64,000 nucleotides of DNA from Acephala macrosclerotiorum. Taxonomy: Eukaryota; Ascomycota; Leotiomycetes; Helotiales; Mollisiaceae. The notes below the pieces were generated by a model, which searched no databases, had not been told where the DNA came from, and saw only the letters and a program-made list of their open reading frames with translations. The position numbers and the translations under genes were made by a program. Positions 1 to 13,035 of this stretch are shown here, one piece after another (positions within the stretch are counted from its first letter, which is position 1; each line of letters opens with the position of its first letter). The stretch lies in contig MU119329.1 of assembly GCA_014904845.1 (NCBI GenBank), positions 1,510 through 65,509 on the forward strand, read 5' to 3'.

Positions 1-80
1 AAAAAAAATTAAATTAATAAATAAATATAAAAAACTTATTATAATAAATTAATATTAAAGTATATTAGTTTAAAATTAGA
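1..80. other. AT-rich edge sequence
   Basis: Almost pure A/T sequence that changes abruptly to balanced composition after about position 80. It resembles the interior of the AT-rich element at 21.9-23.9 kb and may be the end of a RIP-degraded repeat that continues outside the window. No terminal repeat is visible here. Confidence 0.4.
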
Positions 81-188
81 TCGTTAAAGGCAAGGCACGG
101 CGTGAGGTACGAGGGACGTCCCACTATAAGGTAGGAGCTAGGTGGAAACTAGTGCACGTGACCACCATAACAATAACAGAAAGCGCAT

Positions 189-2364
189 TCATGTAGAAGG
201 AATTGCTCCACTCATTTTGGGGATTTCGTGGGAGATCATCCAACTGTGACTTGCAAATACGTCTGATATCGTCCTTGAAAAACTTCCTACCGGCAACTTG
301 GAATTCGGATCATTGAATTGTTGAAGAGGACTATCAGAAGACATTCCTCTCATGAAGAATTCATGTCGTGATTTTCGAGGCATGATGATTACCACCTCAC
401 ACTTTTAAGTCAAGGAGCTACTCTAGTGAAGGCATCGTACTTACCGTCTTCCACCACGTCTTAATAGTTGCGTCCTCCTCGCTAGACTCTTTCTCTCGGC
501 TAGGGTTATCCTCGTCGAAGTGGACATCAAATAGAAAGTCATCATCCCCAATCTCGATATACGCCGAATGAAAGTGACCCTTCCCATCTATGCTGACGAA
601 ATTTGAGAGTGTCATAGCAAGGTCTTCTGCCTCCTGCTCTTCATCCTCCTCATAATATGAAGCGGAATCAACTAATCCAAGTCGCCATTGACATTCAAGG
701 GCGGGAATTCCCTTGCTTTTGGGCCTACTTTTATCCCTGTACAGTATCTCTTTATTGAGATCTGCCAGGCAGATGCAGAAGTCATTCTTCTCGCAGGGCT
801 TTTCGAGTTGACCCATGATGCGGAGGTCGGTGCCATAAAGCCTTGAGAAACCTGATGACACGTACCAGCCTTTTAACATGATAGTCATCACTTGGGAATT
901 GGACTCAGTCTCTTGCTGAGACCAGCATCGTAGGATCATGTCAAGTTTATCTGGAGCCCGATTCATGGTGGGTGGGATGTATATTGGCCCAGGTTTGGTG
1001 TGTTCGAGATAATATCGAAGCACAACACGGCATCTTGACCGTGGCCGTGGGGCCGAAACCTCTACATACGAGAACTATATTTACATGGTAAGAAACTTCG
1101 CATCCTCGTCTTCAAGGAGACTCACCCAAGCAAAAGTACAACAACAGTATTCAGAGCCACTTTTCGTAGTAACGGTTTGCATGCTATCATAGGTAAATCT
1201 AAGGTCAAAGTTGATATCCTCAGTAGGAAATACGATATCCAAAGTACCAAAAGTAGAAGGAGTAATTGGGGATCTTGAAGAAGGTCAGCAAATGTTTACA
1301 AATGGAAAGACGGGCTTGCTCATGCATGTGGAGCCTAGACAAATTTATGGTGCTCCCGGGTTCATAAAGAACAAGAGCAGACGTCCGGTTGCAATTCCTT
1401 TTCTTGTCGAATTGACATTGAGATCAACGTTGATCTCGTCTCTTAGCTTAGCAAAAAGTGTACCCCATGATGGGTTTTTGGCCTCCTAGAAATCGGGAGA
1501 AACCTCACACACTTTTCTAGAAGGATATCTCACACAACCCTTTTCAAGGAGAGTGTTCATATCTAGAAGTCCACTTCCACATTTGATGGCCATGATATCT
1601 ACCAGAGCCGGTGGCAGTCCGATCTTCCCAACACCTCGAATGTGCAGCCGGGGTTTGGGGCGTCTCTGAGAATCTTTTTGTAGAAAAATGGGCTGTCATC
1701 GAAATTATTTAAAGGTCGAAAATGTTCACGCAACCGATCCATAATCTGACTGGTTCGTATCAGTTCTTCTGCCTTTGTGGAATCACAACGCTTGGTGTTG
1801 ACTTCTGCATCTTCTGCAGCAGCAGCCGAGACTGACTGCTCTGTGACCGGGCTGGTTTCATCATGTATCGTATCTCTCGGTGCCGGTTCTCCGTAGATGA
1901 TATTGTGGAGGATATCGAGGTCCGCTTCATCGTCTGTTGGTATAGTCCAATCATCTTCCGAGTCATATGAACCACTGTCCGAACTATTATCATCCTCCAC
2001 ATCTAACTCGTGTTCACTATCGGAGCAAGTATGCCATCCTCTTGAGCGCGTACTGGTTGGATCTTTTCCTCTGGCTCTTCAAATGTGGTGCTGGATACGG
2101 ATTGCGACTGTGCCTGGCTCGCAGCAAGCTCGTGTTGCGACAATATCACTCGACATCTGCATGCTGCCCTTCGGTCAAGCCTCCAAAGTCGCTGGAGGAT
2201 CCTGCATGGCCAATGATTGAAGTTTCGGCCGTTTCGATTTGGATTAAACGCGCTTCGTTTGTGCTTGTGTTGTGCTTGTCTTCTGTAGCCTTGTTGTTGT
2301 TGTCCTCCTCTACCTTGGGTTCTGATGAATCCTCGATAACCCAGACTTCTGGAGCGGCTGACAT
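189..2364 (-). pseudogene. broken 2OG-Fe(II) oxygenase / prolyl 4-hydroxylase-like gene (copy A)
   Basis: Reading the minus strand from ATG 2364, the protein begins MSAAPEVWVIEDSS, matching the start of the longer copy at 17.9-21.4 kb. Blocks then follow in the same order as in that copy: an acidic N-terminal region; a stretch ending in DAPNPG (about 1650); NPSWGTLF...FFMNPG (about 1350-1450), like NPYWEVF...LYEPG; SEYCCCTFAW (about 1120), like SEYDCSCLAW; VVLRYYLEH (about 1020); and VVIIMPRK (about 385) after an intron at the same position as in the other copy. Large fungal prolyl-4-hydroxylase-like proteins have this block order, which I recognise from memory of the family. The frame is broken: it changes near 1630-1650 and again around 2000-2150, and there are stops at about 1490 and 1600. 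The piece at 418-1023 is the longest open part. I read it as a pseudogene. An alternative is a heavily intron-split gene with some sequence errors. Confidence 0.6.
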
Positions 2365-3001
2365 CCCACAGGGCCTGTCATATATCAGTCGGCAACGAGC
2401 GGCAATGAACACGTAAGGGACTAGACTAACGAATGACACATGAAATTCCAAGTCGTGGAAGCTTTCATATTCGTAGGCACGCCATAGAGAGAACGAATAA
2501 TTGAATAATTTTCACTGGGAGATCAGCTTACCTCACAGAGTTCTAGCGTGGCAAGATGCTAACACCTGCAATCCCTTCAATTGGGGCGAGATTGAATGAA
2601 GGAGAAAAGCGAAACGCGTCATGAATGTTACGCGATTCTGCCTGTTGATGTTTACCCAACACGCCGCACCGCCTATGAACACAAGAAACTATTCCCTTTT
2701 CGGACGAGGGGTAATGTCTTAGAGGTGATGTCAAAATTCTTGAATGACCTCCTTATACTTCCTGTGCATGCTATTTTGAATATTCTTTGTGTTGCGATGT
2801 TTAATCTTACTGATCGCGTTGCTGTGCAATCTCCTTGTTTTAATTTCAGTAGGCGGTTGAGGCTTGCCAGCCACGTTTGAAAGCTGCGGCGCAGCAGGGC
2901 TGAAAGGCTGATCGTCCACCTCCTCGTCGGCTCCCTCATTGACCCTTCTGCTCCCCTCGCACTCGCGTCCTCTGGCATCACATAACATACATACAGCTTC
3001 A

Positions 3002-5421
3002 ATGGCTGCGCAGATTCCTCCAACAAACGAAGCAGGCGACCAATTGCCCGCCGAAGCTGCGCCTGCGTACAACGATGCGACAGGAACTCTTGACCTCAAC
3101 GCAGCTGGTCTGAGCACACAGAGTCAAGTTGGCAGTCAGTTCCACCCTCTCTATCGTGGAACCCGGTACTTATACGATATCAGATGACGGTCGTCTTGAA
3201 ATACACATTGACGAAACCGATACTGCGCTTGCGAAGCAATTCGAGAAGCTCCAATTATCCCAACAAGAATCACAAACCCCTCCAACATCTACATCCCCTC
3301 CCTCGTACATCGATGGCAGACCAGACAAAGCTCCACCACCGCTGAATGTCGTCATTCATGTGGTTGGCTCGCGAGGAGACGTTCAGCCATTTGTTGCGCT
3401 CGGCCAAGTGCTCAAGAATAAATATGGACACCGAGTCCGGCTGGCAACACACGGAACATTCAAGAAGTTCGTTGAGGAAAATGGCTTGGAGTTCTTCGAT
3501 ATTGGTGGTGACCCGACAGAGCTGATGGCATTTATGGTCAAAAACCCAGGCCTCATACCGGGAATGAAGTCGCTGAAAGAAGGTGACGTGGGCAAGAGGC
3601 GGAAGGGCATGGCTGAGATTCTCCAAGGTTGCTGGAAATCTTGCGCAGATGCTGATGAAGTGAAAGAGGAGGATGAGAGCTTGCTGAAGGAAGCGCGGCG
3701 ACCTTTCATTGCGAATGCCATAATTGCCAACCCACCTAGCTTCGCGCATATTCATTGCGCCGAGAAGCTAGGAATACCATTGCATTTAATGTTTACGTAT
3801 GTCTAACATCTACCTCAATTCAACCAGCAGTACTAATTCCATTTCTAGCATGCCTTGGTCCCCGACACGCGAATTTCCACAACCCATCGCGAATATCAAA
3901 TCATCAAATGCTAGTAGAACCATGACAAACGAGTTGTCATATACACTTGTCGACATGATGACTTGGCAGGGGCTCGGCGATATCATCAACAAGTTTAGAA
4001 CAGAGACTTTAGACCTTGGGGCCCTTGCCCAAGCTGCAGCGACAAGTATGCTCCATCGACTCCAAATACCATATACCTACTGCTGGTCTCCAGCTCTGAT
4101 CCCGAAGCCCAAAGACTGGGGCCACTACATCGACATCTCAGGCTTTTACTTTCTCAATCTCTCTACCAACTATCAACCGGACCCCGATCTGGCTGCGTTC
4201 TTGGCCGCGGGCCCTCCGCCTGTCTATATTGGATTCGGCTCGATCGTCGTTGAGGACCCAAATGCCATGACCGAATTGATCTTCGAAGCCGTGAGAAAGA
4301 CTGGGCAGCGAGCTTTGGTTTCCAAAGGCTGGGGTGGCTTCGGTGGTGATGAAATGAGCAAACCTGAAGGTGTCTTCATGCTTGGCAATTGTCCACATGA
4401 CTGGCTCTTCAAACATGTTTCTGCTGTTGTTCATCATGGAGGGGCGGGCACGACAGCAGCAGGCATTGCCCTTGGCCGGCCAACTGTCATCGTTCCCTTC
4501 TTTGGCGACCAACCATTCTGGGGAGCAATGGTCGCTCGTGCCGGAGCTGGACCTTCCCCAATTCCGTTCAAGGAGCTCACAGCTCAAGGCCTCGCGGATG
4601 CCATCCTCACAGCTCTAAAGCCCGAGACTCTCGAGCGGGCAAAGGAGCTTGGGGAGCGCATCCGCGAGGAGAAGGGCTGTGAAGCCGGTGCAGCTAGCTT
4701 TCACGCGCAAATGGACGTGAAGAGACTGCGCTGTTTAATAGCACCCGGTCGAGTAGCAGTCTGGATGTTGAAGACCAAGAATGACCACATCAGGCTAAGT
4801 GCCTTCGCCGCGACCGTATTAGGAAACGAAGGTCTCATAGATCTCAACGACCTCAAACTCTATCGCCCGTACGAATACGCTGTCGCAGAGTCCGCCACGG
4901 TCGCGAACCTCAGCAACGCCAACCCCATCCTTAGCACACTTGGGTCATTTGGATCAGGTATTATCCACCTCCCAATCAACGTCGGCAAAGCCTGGGGTGG
5001 CGTCGTATACCAACCATACAAAGGCGCTAAAGCCGACGGTCTCCGTGGTTTTGGCAAAGGTCTCGGTAAAGGTGTCGGGGGCCTCTTCCTCCGCAAACGA
5101 GGCCTATTCCAACTCAATGGCAAAGAATACGGTATGCGCGCACTATACCATTCTATCAAGAAGAAAATGGGATCTAATACTTTGAGCTTCATCCTCGCTG
5201 CGTACTTTACCCAAGGATTCGAAGAGGCGAATATGGCGGGCGAGGAGGAGCGGTTGGATGTTTTGAGGAGGTGGACGTTGTTGAGTCCTGAGTTGAAGAA
5301 GAAGAGTAGTGGAAGCAGTAGTGCAGGGAGTTCTGCGATGAGTCCGATGAGTACAAGGTCGAGTACTGGTACGGCTACTACGGTGAGTGATGGAGGTGGG
5401 ACGAGTTTTTCTGGGCGATGA
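3002..5421 (+). CDS. sterol 3-beta-glucosyltransferase-like protein (GT1/GT28 fold)
   Basis: The protein is predicted to transfer glucose from a UDP-sugar to a sterol or similar lipid at a membrane surface. Proposed exons are 3002-3107, 3184-3796 and 3849-5421. They sum to 2,292 nt, or 763 aa, with no frame break. The second intron (52 nt, GTATGT, TACTAAT branch) is very clear. The first is inferred from the need to join MAAQIPP... to DDGRLEIHID. The N-terminal GT28-like domain starts near residue 90 (GSRGDVQPF). The nucleotide-sugar box lies near residue 434 (HHGGAGTTAAGI, then PFFGDQPFW). MPWSPTREFPQP is also typical of the family. The tail has a glycine-rich GLRGFGKGLGKGVGG block and a Ser/Thr-rich end. 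It lacks the GRAM/PH region of long Atg26 proteins, so it belongs to the short type. The acceptor is inferred from family membership and is not shown. Confidence 0.9.
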
Positions 5422-5424
5422 CGT

Positions 5425-8400
5425 CTCATGCTAAGCTCTTGATCTCGTCGAGATTGAGGTGATGAGATGTCGATATTGACTTTTGATTTTGCCATTTCTT
5501 TAGTTATATACCCGTTAGATCCACAAATCAAATCCTATGCTTCGAGCAGAAGCACGATCTCGGTACGGTTCGAGACGTTGTCTGGGTTTCTGCTACCTTG
5601 CATTATGGAGTATCCTTCAACTCAAAATGGAGGTAGGGTCAACATGCCCTTTCCTTTATTTTATAGCAGTCCCGAGCAGTGTTTTTCTTGTCAAGGAAGG
5701 ATGTTATCACATGATGAGCTCGCTTCCTTCAGGGTCCACAAAGTCCTGAACAACGCAGAACATCGCTCAAATTCCCTTGCACATCTAAGTACTGACGCGC
5801 GTTTCCTGTCCTCTGATCCAAATTTTCATTAATTCTACTCCTCAAGTGAAAGAACCAGATTCTTTGGGTTCGTAAAGTAGTAGTTTCGTTGCACATCTCA
5901 GGCCCCACGGGTCAGGACTGAAGCATACCATCCTATTCTGGTTACTTGAAGAAGACTTTCGTTGCAAATCTCAACCTTACGCGTGGATTGTGATTGGTTC
6001 AGGCCCTCAAGTGAAAGAACCAAAGTGTTTAGGACACCGATAAAGTTCCGTTGCACGTCTCACCCGACCGTATTTCCAGTTGCTCCGATGCTAGCTCTAA
6101 TTTGTTCAGCCGCTGTTTGCTGATGGAGTGGATCTTGAGATCAGGCTGTGAATGTACCACTTCATTGGGACGAAGAACGATTTCCGTTGCATTTCATATT
6201 TATCAAGCGATATCGTTATATCCCAATAAAGCTCTTAACGATATTGTTGGATTATGAAGGTGAAGCCTTGCATGAGGTCCTTAAGCTTGCCTTGGGGTTC
6301 ACCTTTAAGCGTTGGACTTGTGCTTGAGGTTGACTTTGGCTTTGGCGTTCATTACTTGTCCGTAATTACTTCATCAACTCATCTGCTTCCTAGTTCATCC
6401 GCATCTCATGCATAGAATTCTGATTCCTGTCATCATTGCATCTAGAGACGAGTACTCTTGGCTTCGACTGTGCCCTCGAGCAAGGCAGGCACGTGGTAGG
6501 AGGCTTATTGTCACATAATGTGCCAAAAAGGTCAATTATCAGATAATTTAACAATTGATTATTAATGTTATGTAATGTAATGGCTTCGCTCCCCTTGAGA
6601 TCCGTCAACCTGAACGAAGAGGCTTTGACCCTAATTGACAAATACTCTCTGTCCTTGCGCAAGGCGACTCAATTCCGTCATCGGATCGCCTTACCATTTC
6701 CCAATCCGGGGGACCAACACTGTCTACTCTACTTGGTCATCTTCTGCGCCCCTTGAGTCTTTGGCATTCCTTACATATATCTCATCCAGCATCCTCGGTC
6801 GCATCTTCGAGGACGCCTACCAGCCATTCGAATCGATGCGGTCATACTTAGACGTCAACATATATCTCCCACCGACGAATATCATTTGCGCAAATCTTCA
6901 ATACCCTACCTTTGCGAGGCGAAGGATGTGGTTGTGAGGCTGCAAAACCTCAGGATGTTCTCGGTATCTTCCTGTAATTTTCAGCGGATAGCTCGCAAAA
7001 GCCTACGAGTAGGTCCTCGTTTTCTTCTGTAGCTAGCTCCTCGAGTTTGGGGCGTTTTGCCCTTGCAGTTGCGCTATGATTGCATCCATGCTAACCTCCA
7101 CTCGTATCCTGTGTGGATGATCGATGAGACGAGCTCTGAAGTTGTCTAAGGTTGTTCCGGGACCAGGTTCATAAAGCCATCCAGGACAGTCATGACATCG
7201 TATCTTTGGATACGCTCCGCCATAATGCCCTCAAACTTGTCATTGGTGTGCAGGACAATGTTTTGGCCAAACACGTTGATAAGTCTTTGCATTAGACCCA
7301 ACATTTCTGGCCACGACTCTCATCGTTGAAGAATCGTTAAGATCCTGCCATTGCACAAGGAGCATTCTGACGGACAGTCGTTTCAGCTTACAGACTCTTC
7401 GAGGCGAAAGCACAGAGTTCCCATAGCCCTATGAGTATAGGCTCATTATGTGGGTGCTTTCTTCGCTTGCGGCTGACTCCTAGAATATGGAATATTCTCA
7501 TCTTACACTAGAGGTGAATATTTTGTCACCTGTGAGTTCGACACGGGGCATTTGCGCTTAAAGGCGTTGACGATACTGCTGCTAGTGACTCCCAAAGGCG
7601 GCAAGATTGGTGGGTAGTCTCATCCTAATGGTCGCAAGATTCGCAGAGTGGTTTTCGGTTTTGGAGGTTGGAGGATTCGAGAACTGGCTCGAATATTTTC
7701 AGGTGTTCCTCACATGGCACCGGGCTGTATGAGTCCGCTGGTTGGTCCGAAAACACAGGAGGACGTGCTGGAGAACGCAGGAAACCCGAATTGAGGTGTT
7801 GAGGCTCGAATGGGAGCTTGGCCGTTGAACTTACTATTCCCAGGTGGGCCTCCTCTTGAACATTGCGATAAAACTCAAAAAGACTCCTTATCCGGAGATT
7901 CCATGAAGGCATTCAATCCTTTGCATTAAAGACACCCACATCCGTATTTCTCCGTAACCAGTCTTGCGTGGGTTTCTGCAAGTTGAAGCTACCGACGAAA
8001 GAGTTGAGAATGTGTCGATACATCATCCGGACGAGGACACAGGTCGAAAAATTCCATTTCGCCAAGGCGTTGACCCGTATACAGAGGAAGCGTATATACT
8101 CAGCCACAAGTGAGCGGCAGGTCGCAGATGCTGCAGCGAGGGTGGCTTTGGCGGTAATAGCACTGACTTCTGTAGGCAGTCCAAGTCCTTGCATGCGGCA
8201 CAAGACAACCGCGATCCCAAGATGGCGCTTTGTGTGTACAGGATCCAGATGTTCTATTACCAGGTGTTATGTGTGCAATCGGTGGGGCATCGTTCCCGGC
8301 GCTGGGAAATGGAATTTACTCACAATTTAGTCTTGCGAATAATGTGTTGCCCGCACGCAGTGTCAAGGTAACGATATTAAAGGCGTTGTTGATTCTGAGC

Positions 8401-8755
8401 TCACGTGATTCTGCCCTCCCATTTCATCTCATCGCCTTTCAGCACTTGCGTCGCCTCGCCCCTGTTCCGTCCTGTCTTTTCCTAGCGAGGGGTAACAGGG
8501 GGAGGGGTAAGCCCGATATGTATCAGAAGTTCCAGGTCGATGCTCCAAAGATTGACATTCGTTCCTTCATTTTCCTAATATCAAGACACTCAAGATAATT
8601 GAATACCCGGAGTTCGTTGATCCGAGGTTCTGATTGTTGAAGCTGCCCCTCGATCTGCGTCCGTCATAACCTCGAGTCCGGAGAACGGTAGATCATAGCT
8701 CGCTAAATATTCTGGTCCGAATTAGAGTCTACCGTCACATTTTGAAAAGACAGGT
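5425..8755. other. intergenic region without a convincing gene
   Basis: Short open frames occur on both strands, but none has recognisable domains or consistent intron joints. A degenerate direct repeat is visible. The block CAAGTGAAAGAACCA followed by GTTTCGTTGCACATCTCA at about 5845-5902 recurs at about 6009-6062, with a partial copy at 5957-5972. Nothing else could be supported. Confidence 0.5.
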
Positions 8756-11131
8756 TCAGTTCCTACCTCGATGCGCAGGCCAACTGGCTGGATTCTCAAA
8801 CTCGGCAAAGAAATCTGCCGAGTCATCAAACTGATGATCAACAACTTCCTCCATGCCGCCACTATTCGGAATTCCGAGAAGGATGTTCAGTGATTCCACT
8901 GCCTTTTTGGCTTCTCTCGAAACGGCGCTGGAGCGGAGCCATATCTCGCGTGTCTTGCTCAACAACCCGCGAATCTTCTCCGAAGTCTCTTCCTCCATCT
9001 CGACCAGCTTGTTTCCGTTGAAAAGCTTGATATAAAAGCAAAGGATACTGGTAGCTAGCAGGAAGTCATGATTCAGGATCGAAATATACGTTGAGCTCAC
9101 TGAGGACAGACGTCCGTCTACCTGTATCTCTTCAGCAAGCAGGTGCTGGTGATCCAAGATCTTGATCGCGGACTCCGAGCAAACTTCTCGCGCATGGCGG
9201 TATTCTGACTTTGTCATCGAGGCCGACAGGTACTTCTTGTACAAAGTAATTCGCATCTTGTGGAAGAATATGTCCAAGTACATCCTTTGCATGATTGTTC
9301 GTGAACTTTCCGTAATTGACTGCTGGAGTGGGTGCCAGTGTAAACTAAACGGCAAGGACTTTCGAGTATCTTCGAGCAGTGTCTCAAATCTGGCCAGTTC
9401 AGTGTAAGGATATGGTCGGATATCATGTGCCAAGTCACATATGATACCACCAACCGAAATGATACGGTTCTTCGCCAGAAGGTAAAGAACTGGAGTAGAT
9501 TCTGAATCTGCGCGCGACTGTGGGACTTCATTGACTTTCTCCTCGATATCCGAGTCCAATAAGTTTCGGGGTTCCTCTGTATCACACTGTTGAGGCTTGA
9601 TCATCCTAGGCAAACCCGTCATCAACGAGAGACAGATATCGATTTGGAATACTGTTGCCCAAACCCTCCGTCGCATTTCGCCTGCAAAGGCCGAGATTCT
9701 TTTGAAGTGCTTTGGATCCCTATGTAGCCCCATACGAAAGGACATTGGTATGAGTATGCAATGCAAGATCCAGATCTCAAACTCAGTGTCTTGGCAAAGA
9801 AAATGCTCAATCATGTAGTATTGTATCAGAGTCTCAAGGGCGAAAAGACCTCCTCGGGAGTATTTGCCCAGTCCAAGACACTGGACGATTCTCTCTCGGA
9901 ATTTATTGACGCGAAGTGAGTGCTGAAGGTCGACTGTCGCCGTCGCTGCTCGAGAAGTATGCTGCGCCCCGAGACACATTATAGTGAACAAGAGACCAAC
10001 CCACATAATAGGTGTGCGGGAAGGTTCCTCCCAGAAATGCTCATACTGTAGTATGCTGTCAGCCATACTACCACGAATGCTGGGATCAGAATGTAATGAC
10101 TTCTCTAAGGAACTGGCCGCTATGGAGTACCCCTATATCCTTCGTCAGTAACCAGGTACCAATATCCTCGTTTCAGCAAAGTTGAACAGTGAGCAGGCTT
10201 CAAGATAGCAAAGCCGATATAGTAGACTCACCAGGTGCAATATCTATGGCAAAGTACCTAGAAACTAATCTGTCTACCTCTCGCCGAGTGGGTATGCTAG
10301 ACAGAATCTCTGCTTTTGTGACTTGAGGACAACCATACAGGAGCTGAGGCCAATTGGAGTGAGACTCTGTCTCGTCGACTTCTTTCACCAATCTGCGGGT
10401 CTCCTCTTCCCGTTCGAAATGGTCCTTGAGTTCTGAAATCGAGTCAAGTACTGCTGCCCAGTGCGCACTGCCGACATAACTTGAGTTACCCGCACCGTCC
10501 ATGTTCATACTTCCACAATCCACTGTCAAGGATGAGATGTTGTCAGAAGCTTCGACATCGGTGATGGGAAGGATAGATCCAGCAGGGCTGGCACTTCCAA
10601 ACAATGTCGCCTCCGAAAACCGCGGTTCACCTAGTATGAAGGTTTCATGATGGGAAACTTGTTCTGAAAGTGCAAAGTCCCTCGGAGGGTCGGATAATAA
10701 CACATTGACTGTCGTCGTGCAATTCATCTCCTGTTGCATGAGACTGATAACAAGACTTTCAAGTTGGTGAATCCGTTCATGCACAGTCCCTGCAGACTGG
10801 GGAAGGATATTTTCCTGGGCGTCGGAGCTGTAGACACAGGATCCAGCAAGCCCTCTTCTGGAACATGTGCCACATGGGCTTCGCCGATCACATCGCACCC
10901 TACCGAGAGGATTGTCAATCACCCACCTGAAGAAAAGAAGAGGCTATGCAACCGAACGACTCCTATCTCAGGGACTTACTTTCTCCTTTTACAAAGATTA
11001 CAAGAGAGTTGAGGCTTGTCGCGGCGCTGACTAAGATGAGATCGCGAGCGTTCGCCATGGGTTTTCCCTGCGTTATTCAATGACGTCGTGTTAGACACAT
11101 CTGGACGACTTGGACTTGTGGTCATATCCAT
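8756..11131 (-). CDS. Zn(II)2Cys6 fungal transcription factor
   Basis: This is a fungus-specific DNA-binding regulator expected in the nucleus. Proposed exons are 11131-10980, 10899-10232 and 10119-8756, summing to 2,184 nt or 727 aa. Splicing of the 80-nt first intron restores the zinc cluster at residues about 43-71: CNLCKRRK joined to VRCDRRSPCGTC then SC. The spacing is C-x2-C-x6-C-x5-C-x2-C-x8-C. A leucine-containing stretch follows (VHERIHQLESLVISLM). The fungal_trans middle homology domain follows, with MADSILQYEHFW, MSFRMGLHRD and EMRRRVWATVFQID. The second intron (112 nt) has an alternative acceptor a few codons downstream, so the joint near residue 273 is uncertain. The gene diverges from the NmrA-like gene across about 370 bp and lies beside an MFS transporter. 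Pathway-specific control of these neighbours is plausible but inferred. Confidence 0.9.
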
Positions 11132-11500
11132 GAGGCTCCCAGTAATCTAAAGTTATCAATAGGTTGATGATGATGGTTAAACAATGGTTGGTGGTTGGAG
11201 ATGCAAAATTGGGTGTCTCGGTCGTCCGAGATTTTCGGAGGATGGCAATGGACCTGCATTAGTGCAATGCAATGCACTAACTACCCCGAAATCTCTAGCC
11301 AATGATATATCTTCCTGGTGGCCGAGAATTGTGGGTAAAATTTCCCCTACACGAATCTCTCTCTGGTCGTAGGTATAAAGAAGAAATGTGTTCGCATTAT
11401 TGTAGCTGTATTGTCTCAACAACTTCTGAAAACTTCTCCACCCCTACCTTAAATCACCGCCTTTCCAAGTCAACGTAGTAAGATTTTTGGTGCAGATACC
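11132..11500. promoter_or_regulatory. shared divergent promoter region
   Basis: This interval of about 370 bp separates the start codons of the Zn2Cys6 regulator (minus) and the NmrA-like gene (plus) and must hold both promoters. Two short inverted CGG/CCG-type half-sites can be seen near 11219-11235 (GGTCGTCCGAG), but I cannot assign them to this regulator. Confidence 0.5.
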
Positions 11501-12734
11501 ATGGTGAAAATAGCTATTGCCGGTGGCTCTGGGCGTGCGGCACTCCTGATTCACGATATAGGAAGAAATCATGCTAACCTTTCATTTCAGAAATTGCACA
11601 GGAGGTCATCGACGCTTTGGTGGCTACTAAGAATCATGATATAACTATCCTGAGTAGAAAGGTAAGAATAATCCCCGAACTTCTTTTTGACCACAAATCC
11701 GTGTCTGATTTCGCTCCATAGGCTTCCACGGGGCACACCGCGCCTGGAATCACTGTCCGTAGGGTCAATTACGACTCCAAAAGCGACCTAATCGGGGCGT
11801 TAGAGGGAATACAGACCGTTTTGTCTTTCATCCAACTGCTGTCAGACCCAGGAAATCAATCCCAGAAAAATCTGATAGATGCTTGCATCAGCGCTGGCGT
11901 GAAACGCTTTGCTCCCAGCGAGTTTTCATGGTAGGCTCTGTCTACAGTATATAATCCAAGAGAGTTCCCTAATAACCTTGCAGCTCGTCTGTTACATACC
12001 TGCCCTTTTACGCTGGCAAAGAGGGGATCCGAGAATATTTGAAGAAGGTCAACGAGAACGAAAAGGTTACAAATCACCTTACAATTCCACATACGTTCTT
12101 CTTCTAACTTTCACTTCCAGGTTCTCGAGTATACCCTCTTTCAACCAGGGCTCCTCATGGACTATCTAGCCTTTCCGCACAAGACGTCCAAGCACGTCGC
12201 TCCGCTGAGCACCTTCTTCGACTTCCAGAACCGTCGTGCCATCATCGTTGAGGGCCATGACTTTTTCATGACTTTCACCACAGCTCATGATCTTGCTACT
12301 GTTGTCGCCCAAGCAGTCGACTACCAGGGCGAATGGCCTGTGATTGGTGGTATCCAAGGCAACCGAGTCCCCGTTTCCAAGATTCTCGAGATCGGCGAGA
12401 AAGTTCGAGGTTTGCAAGTCCACACCCAAAACTTCAAATCGCATGGAGAAGCTCACACGAGATTGCAGGCTATCCTTTTGCTACTGAGAAGGTCAAACTC
12501 GAAGATCTTGAAGCTGGAAATCTAAAGACATCCTTGACGTTGCAAGCTCGCCACGCAAGTGTTGATGAGGACCATGCCATGAGCAATTTGAACATGATTC
12601 TTACTGCAATGCTTCTAAGCAGCGCGAAGAGTTCATGGGATGTTTCGGATGAGTTCAACAGACTGCTACCTGATTACAAGTTCATTGAGATGGAGGACTT
12701 CCTTGCCAAGGTCGACTGGGGGGGACAGCCATAG
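11501..12734 (+). CDS. NmrA-like / isoflavone-reductase-like NAD(P)-binding protein
   Basis: This is an atypical short-chain dehydrogenase-fold protein of the NmrA/isoflavone-reductase type. It acts either as an oxidoreductase or as an NAD(P)-sensing regulator. Six exons (11501-11534, 11591-11661, 11722-11930, 11984-12065, 12121-12409, 12469-12734) give 951 nt, or 316 aa, with every phase consistent and introns of 53-60 nt. Family marks are the N-terminal KIAIAGGSGQIAQEV dinucleotide loop, KRFAPSEFS, YLPFYAGKEGIREYL, LEYTLFQPGLLMDYL and DEFNRLLPDYKF. The third glycine of the usual GGxGxxG loop is alanine here, which may affect cofactor preference. It sits head-to-head with a Zn2Cys6 regulator and tail-to-tail with an MFS transporter, 301 bp from its stop. 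That layout suggests a small catabolic or detoxification module. The substrate cannot be deduced. Confidence 0.92.
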
Positions 12735-13035
12735 GGGACTATTGATAGTTCGCCTCGAGTGTCAGACAAAGCTTAGCATGACTTAGAAATTAGAATAGAT
12801 TTGCAAAGCTGTGGACGCAGTTCAATGAGTACTCAATGGTCTATAGGAAATGTTTAAGCACATACAAGTAGTCTTGACATGATGAATGAAGTGAATTGAC
12901 GGCTCGATCAAGTAGAGGACGAATATAGGGAAATGGAAAAAAGGGAATGAGTTAAACATTTAAGGTGCTACCGTTGACAATGGTAAATGATACATGAGTA
13001 ATATTACGGGACTATACGAGCTTAATGCGCTACCC

